From assembly GCF_014395225.1 (NCBI RefSeq), contig NZ_CP060723.1, forward strand, positions 806,001 through 870,000: a stretch of 64,000 bases of DNA, read 5' to 3'. How positions within the stretch are numbered: the first letter of the stretch is position 1; the number at the start of each line of letters is the position of its first letter. Positions 25,360-34,770 of the stretch are shown here, piece after piece. Under the pieces are notes generated by a model. It had not been told where the DNA came from. It ran no database searches and was given only the letters and a program-made list of their open reading frames with translations. Position numbers and translations under genes: made by a program. This DNA is from Pedobacter roseus. Lineage in GTDB: Bacteria > Bacteroidota > Bacteroidia > Sphingobacteriales > Sphingobacteriaceae.

Positions 25360-26787
25360 ATGAAAAAACAATTATTAATTTGCGCAATGAGCGTATTGGT
25401 TTTCTTAGCAAGTTGTTCAAAGAACACTGTTGATGAAGAGATTAACCCGCCAGTAGCAGCTAATACTGTTGAGGTTTCTGGTGATCTTACTGCAAGCATA
25501 ACATGGAGCGCAGATAAAATTTATCTTTTAAAAGGAAATGTTTTTGTTACGAATAATGCTACTTTAACTATTCAACCAGGTACAATTATCAAAGGTGATA
25601 AAGCAACTAAGGGAGCTTTGATTATTACAAGAGGTGCTAAAATCAACGCTACAGGTACAGTAGATAAGCCTATTGTATTTACTTCTAGTGTTGCCGCAGG
25701 TGCACGTAAAGAAGGCGATTGGGGAGGTGTTATTGTATTAGGTAAAGCAGTAAATAACGTTGGTACTTCTGTAGCTATCGAAGGTATTTCTGATGCTACT
25801 GATAAAGGTAAACATGGTGGTACAGATAATGCAGATAATTCAGGTGTAATCAAATATGTACGTATTGAATATGCAGGTATTGCTTTAAGCCCTGATAACG
25901 AAATTAATGGTTTAACTTTTGGTTCAGTTGGTTCTGGTACCGTTGTTGATTATGTTGAAGTTTACCGTTCTGGTGATGACGCTTTCGAGTGGTTTGGTGG
26001 TGCTGTAAACTGTTCTCACTTATTGGCAATCGATTCATGGGATGATGATTTTGATACTGATAATGGTTTCTCTGGTAAAGTTCAGTTTGGTTTAGCACAA
26101 CGTTTAGCAGTAACTGCCGATGTTTCAGGATCAAATGGATTCGAATCAGATAATGACGCTGCAGGAAGTTCAAATGCTCCTAAAACTTCTGCTGTTTTTT
26201 CAAATATGACAATATTGGGCCCAGTAGGTTCAGGAGGTAGCAGTATTAATGCTAACTTCCAACATGGTGCACAAATTCGTCGTAACTCAGCTATGAGCTT
26301 ATTTAATTCTATAATCGTTGGTTATACAGAAGGTGTTTTCTATGATGATGCATTACCAGCAGGTGGAAATGCAGCTTCAAGTAATCTTTCAACGGGTGCA
26401 TCTGTTTTTGCTAACAACTTAATTTATAACAGCAACAGTAAAAGCAATCAGATTAAAGCATCGAATGCAACTGCTTTAGGTATAATTACTCCATTGTTAA
26501 CAGTAGTAAATACATTCGATGGTGCTGCATTAGCTGGAAGCATTTTAACTGATCCTTACAAATATTCTGCAGATTTAGTTGCAACAGCAAGAGTAGGAGT
26601 TCCAAACTTTACAGTTGTAGCAAGTTCTGCTGCAGCATCAGGCGCGGCATTTACCAATGCTAAACTATCCACTGGATTTACAAGTGTAGCTTTTAAAGGT
26701 GCATTTGGTTCTGAAAACTGGGCTGCTGGTTGGGCTCATTTTGATCCTCAATCTTTAGCTTATACAACTCCGGGAGCAGTAAAATAA
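25360..26787 (+). CDS. Surface lipoprotein, probable beta-helix
   Basis: 475 residues. Signal peptide with lipobox FLASC (Cys19), followed by SKNTVDEE. The body is rich in Gly, Ser, Asn and Asp with repeats such as LTIQPGTIIKGDKATKGALIITRGAKINATG, typical of a right-handed parallel beta-helix. No catalytic motif recognised. It is a Bacteroidota family found beside TonB-dependent receptors; here 100 bases after one and followed by a strong terminator, so it is probably a ligand-binding partner. GC and codon use (many GGT, GCT, TCT) resemble highly expressed genes. Confidence 0.85.
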   Translation: MKKQLLICAMSVLVFLASCSKNTVDEEINPPVAANTVEVSGDLTASITWSADKIYLLKGNVFVTNNATLTIQPGTIIKGDKATKGALIITRGAKINATGTVDKPIVFTSSVAAGARKEGDWGGVIVLGKAVNNVGTSVAIEGISDATDKGKHGGTDNADNSGVIKYVRIEYAGIALSPDNEINGLTFGSVGSGTVVDYVEVYRSGDDAFEWFGGAVNCSHLLAIDSWDDDFDTDNGFSGKVQFGLAQRLAVTADVSGSNGFESDNDAAGSSNAPKTSAVFSNMTILGPVGSGGSSINANFQHGAQIRRNSAMSLFNSIIVGYTEGVFYDDALPAGGNAASSNLSTGASVFANNLIYNSNSKSNQIKASNATALGIITPLLTVVNTFDGAALAGSILTDPYKYSADLVATARVGVPNFTVVASSAAASGAAFTNAKLSTGFTSVAFKGAFGSENWAAGWAHFDPQSLAYTTPGAVK

Positions 26788-26812
26788 TCCTTAGATTAAA
26801 CTAATATAAAAA

Positions 26813-26848
26813 AAGGTCTCGATTTCTTCAATCGAGACCTTTTTTTAT
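26813..26848 (+). terminator. Intrinsic terminator, likely bidirectional
   Basis: Perfect 12-bp arms at 26813-26824 and 26830-26841 (core GGTCTCGATT / AATCGAGACC) with a 5-base loop, T-run on the plus side and A-run (T-run on the minus strand) on the other. It serves the lipoprotein gene and the convergent gene ending at 26857. Confidence 0.88.
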
Positions 26849-26856
26849 GGAATTTT

Positions 26857-27162
26857 TTATTTTGTTTCAACTTCTTCCTTAACTGCTACTTTTGCTTTCT
26901 TTGTTACAGCTGCTTTTACTTTTGGAGCCGCAGGCGTTGGTTTTTCTTCTTTTGTAAATGGAGCTAAAGAATCATCTTGAATAGCGAAAGTAACTTTTTT
27001 AGTTAATTGCTTTGCAAACTTCTCGATTACCTTATCTGTTTTTTTTGCTTTGCCGTATTGTACAATAACTTCGTTAAATGCAAGGGCTAATTTCGATTCT
27101 AATTCTTTACGTAGTTTTTTGCTTGTCGAATGATTCTTCGACTTGGATTTATTCTTTTTCAT
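26857..27162 (-). CDS. Small Lys/Ala-rich basic protein
   Basis: 101 residues, very basic. N-terminus MKKNKSKSKNHSTSKKLRKE; a central helical part (LESKLALAFNEVIVQYGKAK ... EKFAKQLTKKVTFAI); and a C-terminal tail of Ala, Pro, Lys and Val (TPAAPKVKAAVTKKAKVAV) like the tails of bacterial histone H1-like proteins. Function not known; nucleic-acid binding is a guess from charge. It is convergent with the lipoprotein gene and shares its terminator. Confidence 0.75.
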   Translation of the reverse strand: MKKNKSKSKNHSTSKKLRKELESKLALAFNEVIVQYGKAKKTDKVIEKFAKQLTKKVTFAIQDDSLAPFTKEEKPTPAAPKVKAAVTKKAKVAVKEEVETK

Positions 27163-27310
27163 CTAAAACTTATGGGTATTTTCAAAGATAAAGAATCCTA
27201 AAGTTAAATTAATATTATGATTATGTTAACACTTAGTCATGTGCTTAACATGCAAAATATTTCCCATAACTTAGTTTAAATAAGGTCGGTTATATTTTAA
27301 TCCAGCAAAT

Positions 27311-27463
27311 ATGAATGATCCAATATTGATCGGAGTTATAGTTTTGGTCGTTATTTTAGTAGGTTATCTTATCAAAAGAAACCAAAAGGATAAAAAAGAA
27401 TTTGAAGAAGAGGTTATCCAATCCGAACTCCCTCCGGAAAAAGACGACAAAGAAAACACCTAG
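27311..27463 (+). CDS. Small single-pass membrane protein
   Basis: 50 residues starting MNDPILIGVIVLVVILVGYLI, one membrane helix at about 4-21, then a charged cytosolic tail KRNQKDKKEFEEEVIQSELPPEKDDKEN. Convincing by its composition although short. The TAG stop overlaps, tail to tail by 4 bases, the stop of the minus-strand gene ending at 27460. Function unknown. Confidence 0.65.
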   Translation: MNDPILIGVIVLVVILVGYLIKRNQKDKKEFEEEVIQSELPPEKDDKENT

Positions 27464-27735
27464 AAACGATGGCCTGGTGCAATAGCTCCGCCCAGATCTA
27501 ATGTATTTTGAAAGCCTTCCAGATATTGAAGTAAATGTCGCTCGGCATTGGCGTATGAAGTGAATGTTGATGCAGGTTCGTAGGCATCGGCATCGGTTTT
27601 GCTTTTATAAAAAGAACTGATCTGGAAAACAAAAACTTTGTCGTCGTGAATTGGCGACATAATCCTCGCCTTTATGGCGTTGCCGTTTGCCTCAACAAAA
27701 AACTCTTTTAAAATGGTATAAATTACTGCAGACAT
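27460..27735 (-). CDS. Small hypothetical protein
   Basis: 91 residues, soluble, mixed alpha/beta: SAVIYTILKEFFVEANGNAIKARIMSPIHDDKVFVFQISSFYKSKTDADAYEP, then a helix with ERHLLQYLEGFQ. I recognise no family. Start ATG at 27735. Its end overlaps the small membrane protein gene by 4 bases on the opposite strand. Confidence 0.7.
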   Translation of the reverse strand: MSAVIYTILKEFFVEANGNAIKARIMSPIHDDKVFVFQISSFYKSKTDADAYEPASTFTSYANAERHLLQYLEGFQNTLDLGGAIAPGHRF

Positions 27736-27871
27736 AAGGATATCTTTTAAGTTTTAAACATCAGTTAAAAAATAAAAGTACTGCAAATAGCCATTGGTTC
27801 AGCTTGTTTTTAATAAGATAACATTTATTAAACAATTAATTAACATTAAGTTAACCTGTAAATGATAGATA

Positions 27872-29068
27872 TTATCGTTTAAGAGGCTCGTATGCATATA
27901 CAACCTCAAATTTAATATTTTTAAGGCTCGAAGAAACCTGGCCGATTCTTAAATTTTCCTTTTGAGGTGTGGGTTCGCAAAAAGAATATTTTTTACCGTT
28001 ATATACAATAAACTCACCTACTGGCTTATCAAACTGTACAGCCATGGTTAAATGGGTAGGGTAGAGCAGGGCCACCATGGGCAAGTTGTAAATTTCTTTT
28101 ACCAGATAGAAAAATAAAGCTGCCCGGTCATCGCAGTCGCTATATTTATTTAACAGCGTTTGCTCCGGCGAGAGTCTTTTTTCAGCACCAAAATTCTGTT
28201 CATCATTTTCGTAAAGAAAAGCATAACGGGTAAAACGCATCAAATAATCAACCCCTTTCTTTTGGTCCATTTCTTTTAAATTATTCTTTAAAATAGGAAT
28301 TAACGAGCTGTACGTTTCGCGGCTTAAGGGAATATTAAAATAACTCTCGAAATCTACACCCGGATAATTCTTAAAAATCGTTTGCACATCTTCATTCACT
28401 TTCAGCTTAAAATGATATATTTTCTGACGATAACTAAATTCCACGTCTTTCTCTTCATAACTTTCCGGTTTAAAATCCGGCATGCGCGTTACTTTGTAAG
28501 AAAAAGCGTTTTTGGCTTCGGGTATTGAAATATTAACCGGGATATAAGCATCTGCTTTTTTAAATAGTTTTCCATAATCATGGTAATTAAGGCACATATA
28601 TTTTTTGCCATCGATCATGAAAAATGGAATATCATTGATGTTCTCCTCATTCCTAACGTAAAAGATAACCTGATCGTTGCCCACCGCTAACCTCGCATCA
28701 TAGCCGCATTTGCTGAGCAAAAACCATTTATATAAAGTATAACGGAAATAATTATCAGCCTTTGGACTGATCTGCTCTGCCGTTTTACGGATGAGCTGGT
28801 AATAAATCCAATCGTTTAAACGATATTGCTCCTGGTATTTTTTAAGTGAAGAAATCAACGGATCATAATTTCCCGCCGATATTTCAGCATAAAATTTAGA
28901 AACTTCTGCTGCATTAGCTGTTTTGGATACGTGGATGTTAAATGCAGAATCTGTGCTGAAATTGAAGGTTCCGTTATAAAAATCGAAAGAATAGTTCTGT
29001 CCCTTTGCGATGGTACCGATAGCCATCATGCATAGAAATAATGTATATATGTAAATCCTTCTTTTCAA
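27872..29068 (-). CDS. Exported transglutaminase-like protein
   Basis: 398 residues with a signal peptide (MKRRIYIYTLFLCMMAIGTIAKGQ). The C-terminal part has a transglutaminase/cysteine-protease-like triad: Cys312 in NKYSDCDDRAALFFYLVKEI, His339 in YPTHLTMAV and an acidic residue at Glu365 in YSFCEPTPQ. The spacing and the pattern of the Cys helix followed by two strands fit the fold. Residues 105-165 (YFRYTLYKWFLLSKCGYDAR) look like a structured N-terminal domain. Periplasmic or surface; substrate unknown. No operon partner; 120 bases separate it from the acyltransferase gene upstream. Confidence 0.78.
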   Translation of the reverse strand: MKRRIYIYTLFLCMMAIGTIAKGQNYSFDFYNGTFNFSTDSAFNIHVSKTANAAEVSKFYAEISAGNYDPLISSLKKYQEQYRLNDWIYYQLIRKTAEQISPKADNYFRYTLYKWFLLSKCGYDARLAVGNDQVIFYVRNEENINDIPFFMIDGKKYMCLNYHDYGKLFKKADAYIPVNISIPEAKNAFSYKVTRMPDFKPESYEEKDVEFSYRQKIYHFKLKVNEDVQTIFKNYPGVDFESYFNIPLSRETYSSLIPILKNNLKEMDQKKGVDYLMRFTRYAFLYENDEQNFGAEKRLSPEQTLLNKYSDCDDRAALFFYLVKEIYNLPMVALLYPTHLTMAVQFDKPVGEFIVYNGKKYSFCEPTPQKENLRIGQVSSSLKNIKFEVVYAYEPLKR

Positions 29069-29188
29069 ACCACCTCATAATTGATTACATTAAATTTACT
29101 TATTATTAACATAAAATCAACAATTTCTTTATGTGAACAGATGGGTGGTTACTTAATAAGAAATTAACATGAACTAGCTAAACATGAT

Positions 29189-29992
29189 TTATTTTAGGGC
29201 ATAAAGAGTTGTTCTTAAATATTTTAATAACGATGTATTGCAATCTTTACAGGTAATTTCATTCAAGATGATGGGTTTTCCAATGCTGATTTTCAACCTA
29301 TGACCGTTTTTGTTAAACAGTTCTGAAATCAGTTTTGCCGTTTGCAAGGAAGGGTGGATGAATTTCAACAGGCTAAAAAAGATACCGTTGTTGCCATGAA
29401 AATATACTGGCAAGATGGGTACATTGGCTTTAGAGATAATTTTTCCTACTACCGGATGCCACTCACGGTCTGTGATCTGGTTTTTCCTGAATTTATAGGA
29501 AGAAACTTCACCTGCCGGAAAAATTGCTACAGGACTACCATCTTTTAAAAGTTTTAATGTCGTTTTTAATCCGCTGATGCTGGAAGCATCCTGAACTTTT
29601 TCGAAAGGATTTACCGCAATAATGCATTTCTCGAGGTTTGGGATCTTCTTTAATAAAAAATTCCCCATAAACATCGTATCGGGTCGCTGATTGGCTAGAG
29701 TACTTAGTAAAGCCAATGATTCAATCGCACCATAAGGATGATTGGCAATAGCAATAAATGCACCATCTTTTGGGATATTTGCATGGTCTTCAGCACTGAT
29801 CTCAATCGTAACCCCCAAGACATTCAGTATATGGTTGGCAAATTTTTCACCTTCTAAAGTATCCGCGTCTTTAATAATTCCGTTAAAATCATTAATCTTC
29901 AAAAAACGCATTAAAAAAGCGGCCAGACCAGGGATGGGAACATTACAGATCCCCGTTGCTTTTGAGAAATTTTCTTTAGAAATGACTGTCAT
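29189..29992 (-). CDS. PlsC-type acyltransferase, one-domain paralogue of OlsF N-terminus
   Basis: 267 residues. Acyltransferase motifs: NHPYGAIE (His85, Glu91), a substrate-binding NPFEKVQ, and FPAGEVSS at 158-164. It matches the N-terminal 265 residues of the OlsF-like protein encoded at 30332 with the same residue numbering at every motif (NHPYG at 84-88, GLKTT at 141-145, FPAGEVS at 158-164, WHPVVGK). So it is a duplicate of that domain without the GNAT part. It probably esterifies a lyso-lipid (O-acylation); the true substrate is unknown. A 339-base gap with a terminator divides it from olsF. Confidence 0.86.
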   Translation of the reverse strand: MTVISKENFSKATGICNVPIPGLAAFLMRFLKINDFNGIIKDADTLEGEKFANHILNVLGVTIEISAEDHANIPKDGAFIAIANHPYGAIESLALLSTLANQRPDTMFMGNFLLKKIPNLEKCIIAVNPFEKVQDASSISGLKTTLKLLKDGSPVAIFPAGEVSSYKFRKNQITDREWHPVVGKIISKANVPILPVYFHGNNGIFFSLLKFIHPSLQTAKLISELFNKNGHRLKISIGKPIILNEITCKDCNTSLLKYLRTTLYALK

Positions 29993-30331
29993 AAATTTTA
30001 ATTCAAAATTGATTTCATCACGAAAACAATTCGATAAATGATTTTTATTTGAGCTAAATATAAGAGAGGGGAAACATCCTGTTTTTTATAATTGGGATGT
30101 TTGTCATAGCTCATACAGAGTACCTAAAGATAATGGAATAATATGAACAAAACGCTATTTATTGGTTAAGAAATTGGGGCTTAAGAAATTCTATAAATAA
30201 CATTTCATTAATACCAATTTAACAAGCTAGCTATACTTTTGTGGCATAAATATTTGGTTAGTATTTATAAAGTTTAGGTTAGTTGATAATAAAAAACCCA
30301 GATGGATGTCTGGGTTTTTTTATTGATTTAA
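29993..30331. other. Intergenic region between acyltransferase paralogues
   Basis: 339 bases without a gene. A hairpin at about 30076-30107 has arms AAACATCC and GGATGTTT without a T-run. A plus-strand TACTTTTG (-7 like) lies at 30234-30241, about 50 bases before the terminator at 30291-30320. Confidence 0.5.
30291..30321 (-). terminator. Intrinsic terminator of olsF (bidirectional)
   Basis: Perfect 12-bp arms at 30291-30302 and 30309-30320 (AAAAAACCCAGA / TCTGGGTTTTTT) with a 6-base loop. It is 11 bases beyond the olsF stop on the minus strand and also has a T-run on the plus strand. Confidence 0.82.
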
Positions 30332-32083
30332 TTATAGGTTCTTGCCAAGTTTTTCCAACATTTCTGGTGGAATGTTGTGTGTATCTACCACTAAGAAACC
30401 ATCTAAACAATCTGAAAACTTAGGATCGATGTTGAAAGAGATAATCTTCGCATTCAGGTTCATGTACTGCCTTAACAACACCGGGATTTTAATGTGTGAA
30501 TTTTCGATATCGCCAATAATACTGTCTAAATCTTTAAACGATTCGCTGCTATCAACAAGGGTATCAGTTGAGATAGGTAATAAATCGGCTTTAAATTTGT
30601 TTCTGGGTTTAACGTATTTCGCCATCTCGTAATCGAAATGGTTTTTGGTAATGTAATCAACAATTAAAGCCTTGCTAAATTTCGAAAAATTGTTGCTGAT
30701 ACTTACCGGCCCGAACATGTAACGGTACTGCGGGTTATCGATCAGGTATTTTAAAATCCCTTTCCAAAGCAGGAACAACGGAAGTGGTTTACCCTGGTAT
30801 TCTTTTCTAATCCACGATCTGCCCAGCTCAATCCCTTGTCTCAACATTGGGTAAAACTGATCTTTCATTTTAAAAAGCTCCGAAAGGTAGAAACCACGGC
30901 GGCCCATACTTTCTAAAATCTCATCACCTTTACCAATGCGGTAAGCACCCACTATATTTTCTAAATCCCTATCCCAGATAAATAAATGGTTGTAATAAAT
31001 GTCGTAATTGTCGAGATCGATTTTTTTATTCGTTCCCTCACCAACCTCGCGGAAAGTAATTTCGCGTAAACGACCAATTTCTCTTAAAATATTTGGAATT
31101 TTTAGTGTTGGTACGATATAAACTTCATAGTTTTTCTCCGTCCAAACTTTAAAATCTTCTAATTTTTCTACTTCTTCTTTAATTAAAACTCTCGAAGTTT
31201 CTTCAATCACCTCAACCGGCTTCTTTTTAATCTTGAATAAATTCAAGGGATTGAAAAGTTTTTTCTCCGTATCCAGTCCAACACCTAAAGCATAAGTACG
31301 GGCCCTTAAAAAGTCCATTAACTTATTACTGCTGTTCATGTGAGAGATTTCGGAAATTGCAATCGGCTTGCCGATCCTTACCTTGATTGTGCGGCCATGT
31401 TTATTTAAAAACTCAGATGGGAGTTTTGCGGTACGTAGAGTTGGGTGTATAAAACTCAAAATATTAAAGAAAACACCATTATTGCCATGGAAATAGATTG
31501 GTACCACTGGTACTTTTGCTTTTGCAATCAGTTTTCCAACCACCGGGTGCCACATCCTGTCGGTTACCTGCTGGGCATCCAGTTTAAAGGTAGAAACCTC
31601 TCCGGCCGGAAAAATACCGATCGGTGTTCCATTTCTAAGCAGATCGAAAGTTGTTTTTAAACCACTGATACTTGATGAGTGCTGAACATTTTCGAAAGGA
31701 TTAACCGCAACAAAAAACTCATCAAGGTTAGGTATTTTTTTAAGGATGAAGTTTACCATCACCTTTGCATCCGGCCTAACCGTACATAAAAGTTTAACCA
31801 ATGCCAAACCTTCTACACCACCATAAGGGTGGTTTGCAATGGCAATAAACGGACCCGTTTTAGGGATACTGTTTAAATCGTCATCATCAAATTCGATCGA
31901 AACACCAATGGTTTCCAATATTTTATCTACAAACTCTAAGCCCTTAAAGTGTTGATTTTGAGCGAATACGTCATTAATGTCATTCAGTTTCATGATCTCC
32001 ATCATCAAACCTGCCAAACCCGGTACACCTAGCTTATCTATCTTCGTTGCTTTAGCAAATTCAGACGTTGTTATAATCTTCAT
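30332..32083 (-). CDS. olsF: Bifunctional ornithine lipid synthase (OlsF type)
   Basis: 583 residues with two acyltransferase domains. N-terminal PlsC/OlsA-like domain (about 1-270): NHPYGGVE (His85, Glu91), FPAGEVST at 158-165, which adds the ester-linked second fatty acid. C-terminal GNAT/OlsB-like domain (about 310-583): NIVGAYRIGKGDEI, GFYLSELFKM, ELGRSWIRKEYQGKPLPLFLLWKGI and YMFGPVSISNNFS, which makes the amide-linked 3-hydroxyacyl amino acid. OlsF was shown in Flavobacterium and Serratia to make ornithine lipids without phosphate; relatives in Bacteroides make glycine lipids, so the amino acid is not certain here. Inner-membrane surface. Confidence 0.9.
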   Translation of the reverse strand: MKIITTSEFAKATKIDKLGVPGLAGLMMEIMKLNDINDVFAQNQHFKGLEFVDKILETIGVSIEFDDDDLNSIPKTGPFIAIANHPYGGVEGLALVKLLCTVRPDAKVMVNFILKKIPNLDEFFVAVNPFENVQHSSSISGLKTTFDLLRNGTPIGIFPAGEVSTFKLDAQQVTDRMWHPVVGKLIAKAKVPVVPIYFHGNNGVFFNILSFIHPTLRTAKLPSEFLNKHGRTIKVRIGKPIAISEISHMNSSNKLMDFLRARTYALGVGLDTEKKLFNPLNLFKIKKKPVEVIEETSRVLIKEEVEKLEDFKVWTEKNYEVYIVPTLKIPNILREIGRLREITFREVGEGTNKKIDLDNYDIYYNHLFIWDRDLENIVGAYRIGKGDEILESMGRRGFYLSELFKMKDQFYPMLRQGIELGRSWIRKEYQGKPLPLFLLWKGILKYLIDNPQYRYMFGPVSISNNFSKFSKALIVDYITKNHFDYEMAKYVKPRNKFKADLLPISTDTLVDSSESFKDLDSIIGDIENSHIKIPVLLRQYMNLNAKIISFNIDPKFSDCLDGFLVVDTHNIPPEMLEKLGKNL

Positions 32084-32178
32084 ATAAAATTCTTAGGTTG
32101 TTGATAGGCAAAACCTGCTCAGTTTTGCAATCCCAAAAATAAGATTTATATTTATAATACACATGTCATATCGCATCA

Positions 32179-33078
32179 ATGAGAATTTGGCTGAATAAAT
32201 ATTTTGGTTTTAGTAAAGGTGAGTTCAACGGATTGTTGCTGCTGATATTGATTATTGTGGTGCTTAAGGCTATACCTATTATATATGGTTATACCCGCCC
32301 AATAGAAAAAGATGACCCAAGTCTTTTAACGCAGATCCAAAAAATAACGGTTGCAGATGAAAAATATGCCAGTAATCTCCGAGACCGGATTGAAAATTAC
32401 TCTCCTGGAAAAACAGCCAGGCTTTTTAATTTCGATCCAAATACGCTGGATGCTGATGGCTGGCAGACTTTAGGTTTATCGCCAAAACAGGCAAAAGCGA
32501 TTATTAATTATACCAGTAAAGGCGGGAAATTTTATAAACCTCAGGATCTTCAGAAAATGTACACGATTTCTCCGGAGATGTATAAAAAGATTTTGCCCTA
32601 TGTGAAAATCGCAGACAGAGAGCTAAATACCTCAAAAAAATATATCCCTTTCGAAAAGAAAGAATATGTTAAAAAAGCGCCTGTAATTGTGGATATTAAT
32701 CAGGCTGATTCTGCTAAACTTGATGAAATAAAAGGAATCGGTGCTGCTTTTGCGAAAAGGATCATTAAATACCGTGAGCGTTTAGGTGGTTTTTATAAAA
32801 AAGAACAATTAATGGAAGTTTATGGTTTAGATTCTGTTAAGTACACTGAAATTAAAGATCAGATTTCGATCAGTAATGTCCCTTTAAAAACAATCAATAT
32901 CAATACTGCGGTTTTTGATGATTTAAAACGGAACCCATACCTTTCTTATAAACAGATTAACGCCATTATTCAATACCGCAAACAACATGGCAACTATTCA
33001 AATATAGCTGATCTGAAAAAGATAGCCATTTTAAACCAGCAGGTGATCGATAAAATTGCACCCTATATTTCTTTTTAG
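32179..33078 (+). CDS. Helix-hairpin-helix (ComEA-like) membrane protein
   Basis: 299 residues with one N-terminal membrane helix (FNGLLLLILIIVVLKAIPII, about 16-35). Then three helix-hairpin-helix repeats: FDPNTLDADGWQTLGLSPKQAKAIINY (about 90-130), VDINQADSAKLDEIKGIGAAFAKRIIKYRERLGGF (about 172-210) and NINTAVFDDLKRNPYLSYKQINAIIQYR (about 238-270). The NxAxxxxLxxxxGIG pattern of the second is the DNA-binding ComEA motif. A DNA-uptake role is possible but this multi-HhH form is widespread in Bacteroidota with unclear function. Divergent from olsF. Confidence 0.88.
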   Translation: MRIWLNKYFGFSKGEFNGLLLLILIIVVLKAIPIIYGYTRPIEKDDPSLLTQIQKITVADEKYASNLRDRIENYSPGKTARLFNFDPNTLDADGWQTLGLSPKQAKAIINYTSKGGKFYKPQDLQKMYTISPEMYKKILPYVKIADRELNTSKKYIPFEKKEYVKKAPVIVDINQADSAKLDEIKGIGAAFAKRIIKYRERLGGFYKKEQLMEVYGLDSVKYTEIKDQISISNVPLKTININTAVFDDLKRNPYLSYKQINAIIQYRKQHGNYSNIADLKKIAILNQQVIDKIAPYISF

Positions 33079-33464
33079 ACAGTAAACACTGTATACAGAT
33101 TTCTCTGCTGCGTCGTACACCGACTCGGATAACAATCTTGCTTTCAGAATTATGAATGTTTGCCCTCCCACGTGGATGATTCCCCGGTAGCAGATAACCC
33201 CAGGTTATTGCGTTTCGTTCCATAGGAACGTTTCGTGGAATTTCCACCATATTAATCAAAAATTACCACCTTCCTAATTGTAAACAGATTTTTTTGAAAA
33301 AAAATATAAAAAACTTTCTCAATCAATTGCAGGCTTTAAAATTAATCCATAAACTAATTGAACCAAATACCATTTCATTCTGTAATTGGGCAAATAATTA
33401 TTGATAACTAACTATGAAATAATTGATTATAATTGCCTCGAACTAACTTAAAATATAAAATTTA
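33079..33464. repeat. Intergenic region with chain of palindromes
   Basis: 386 bases without a gene. About 33160-33252 is GC-richer and holds consecutive hairpins: ATAACC / GGTTAT (33196-33211), CGTTCC / GGAACG (33216-33231), and GTGGA / TCCAC (33236-33250). No T-run follows. It resembles the palindrome cluster near 480-550 in being GC-rich and hairpin-dense. The rest, to 33464, is AT-rich and must include the promoter of the acyl-CoA dehydrogenase gene. Confidence 0.55.
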
Positions 33465-34616
33465 ATGAGCGTAAGCTTCGATTTTTCAGAAACAGAAACT
33501 CAGCAGAATGTAAAGGCCATGGTCCGCGATTTTGCAGAGAAAAACATTCGTCCAAATATTATGGAATGGGATGAAGCACAGCATTTTCCGGTAGAGCTTT
33601 TTAAGCAATTGGGAGAGCTAGGCTTAATGGGCGTATTGGTACCAGAAGAATATGGCGGTTCGGGTTTAGGTTACCAGGAATATGTTGATGTTATTGTAGA
33701 AGTAGCCCGTGTTTGTGGTTCAATCGGTTTATCATTAGCCGCACACAATTCTTTATGTACAGGCCACATTTTAGCCTTTGCCAACGAAGAGCAAAAACAA
33801 AGATGGTTACCTAAGCTGGCAACGGCCCAATGGATTGGTGCCTGGGGTTTAACTGAAGCAAATACTGGTTCGGACGCCTTGCGCATGATGACTACAGCTG
33901 TTGAAGATGGTGATGATTATATTATAAACGGTGCAAAAAACTGGATTACCCACGGTAAAAGCGGCGATATTGCAGTTGTGATGGTGAGAACAGGGGAGCA
34001 GGGAAGTTCGAAAGGGATTTCGGCCATTGTGGTAGAGCGCGGTACACCAGGTTTTACCGCAGGAAAAAAAGAAAATAAATTGGGCATGCGTGCATCAGAA
34101 ACTACAGAAATGATTTTTGATAACTGCCGTGTACCAAAAGCTAACTTATTAGGCAATGTTGGCGAAGGCTTTAAACAAGCCATGAAAGTTTTAGATGGCG
34201 GAAGGATTTCTATTGCAGCGTTGGCTTTAGGTATTGCAAAAGGTGCCTTTGATGCTGCAGTCGCTTATTCGAAACAACGTCAGCAATTTGGCCAGCCGAT
34301 TTCAAGTTTTCAGGCCATCAGTTTTAAATTGGCTGATATGGCAACTGAAATTGAAGCGGCAGAGTTATTGATCCGTCAGGCAGCCGATTTAAAGAACAGG
34401 CATTTGCCAATGACAAAAGAGTCGGCCATGGCTAAATATTTTGCCTCAGAAGTATCGGTAAAGGTAGCCACAGAAGCCGTTCAGATATTTGGCGGATATG
34501 GATATACCAAAGATTTCCCCGTAGAGAAATTTTACCGCGACAGTAAATTATGTACAATAGGCGAGGGTACATCCGAAATCCAGAAAATTGTAATTGCCAG
34601 AGAAATATTAGCTTAA
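33465..34616 (+). CDS. Acyl-CoA dehydrogenase
   Basis: FAD-dependent first step of beta-oxidation or branched-chain amino acid breakdown. 383 residues, normal length. Signatures: [14 protein letters not shown] (FAD/substrate loop), [17 protein letters not shown], the C-terminal [27 protein letters not shown] with the family pattern, and the catalytic-base region [17 protein letters not shown] (Glu). The N-terminal [27 protein letters not shown] also matches. Chain-length preference cannot be read. Monocistronic with a terminator. Confidence 0.95.
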   Translation: MSVSFDFSETETQQNVKAMVRDFAEKNIRPNIMEWDEAQHFPVELFKQLGELGLMGVLVPEEYGGSGLGYQEYVDVIVEVARVCGSIGLSLAAHNSLCTGHILAFANEEQKQRWLPKLATAQWIGAWGLTEANTGSDALRMMTTAVEDGDDYIINGAKNWITHGKSGDIAVVMVRTGEQGSSKGISAIVVERGTPGFTAGKKENKLGMRASETTEMIFDNCRVPKANLLGNVGEGFKQAMKVLDGGRISIAALALGIAKGAFDAAVAYSKQRQQFGQPISSFQAISFKLADMATEIEAAELLIRQAADLKNRHLPMTKESAMAKYFASEVSVKVATEAVQIFGGYGYTKDFPVEKFYRDSKLCTIGEGTSEIQKIVIAREILA

Positions 34617-34672
34617 GCTAAAAGACTAAAGCCTGGTCAACACAGAAACAACAAACCAAATATATTATGAGT

Positions 34673-34709
34673 AATCCGGACGGTTTAAATGCCTCCGGAT
34701 TTTTTTTGC
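34673..34709 (+). terminator. Intrinsic terminator after acyl-CoA dehydrogenase
   Basis: Arms AATCCGGA (34673-34680) and TCCGGATT (34694-34701), 13-base loop, T-run to about 34708. Confidence 0.75.
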
Positions 34710-34770
34710 TTAGAATTTTCAAAACCATGCAGCTGAAATAATTGTTTTTACTAAAGACTAAAATTTGTTT

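Noticed and set aside
32966..33259. 97-codon minus-strand frame after the helix-hairpin-helix gene
   Set aside because: It overlaps the real gene end and the hairpin chain; no protein-like signal.
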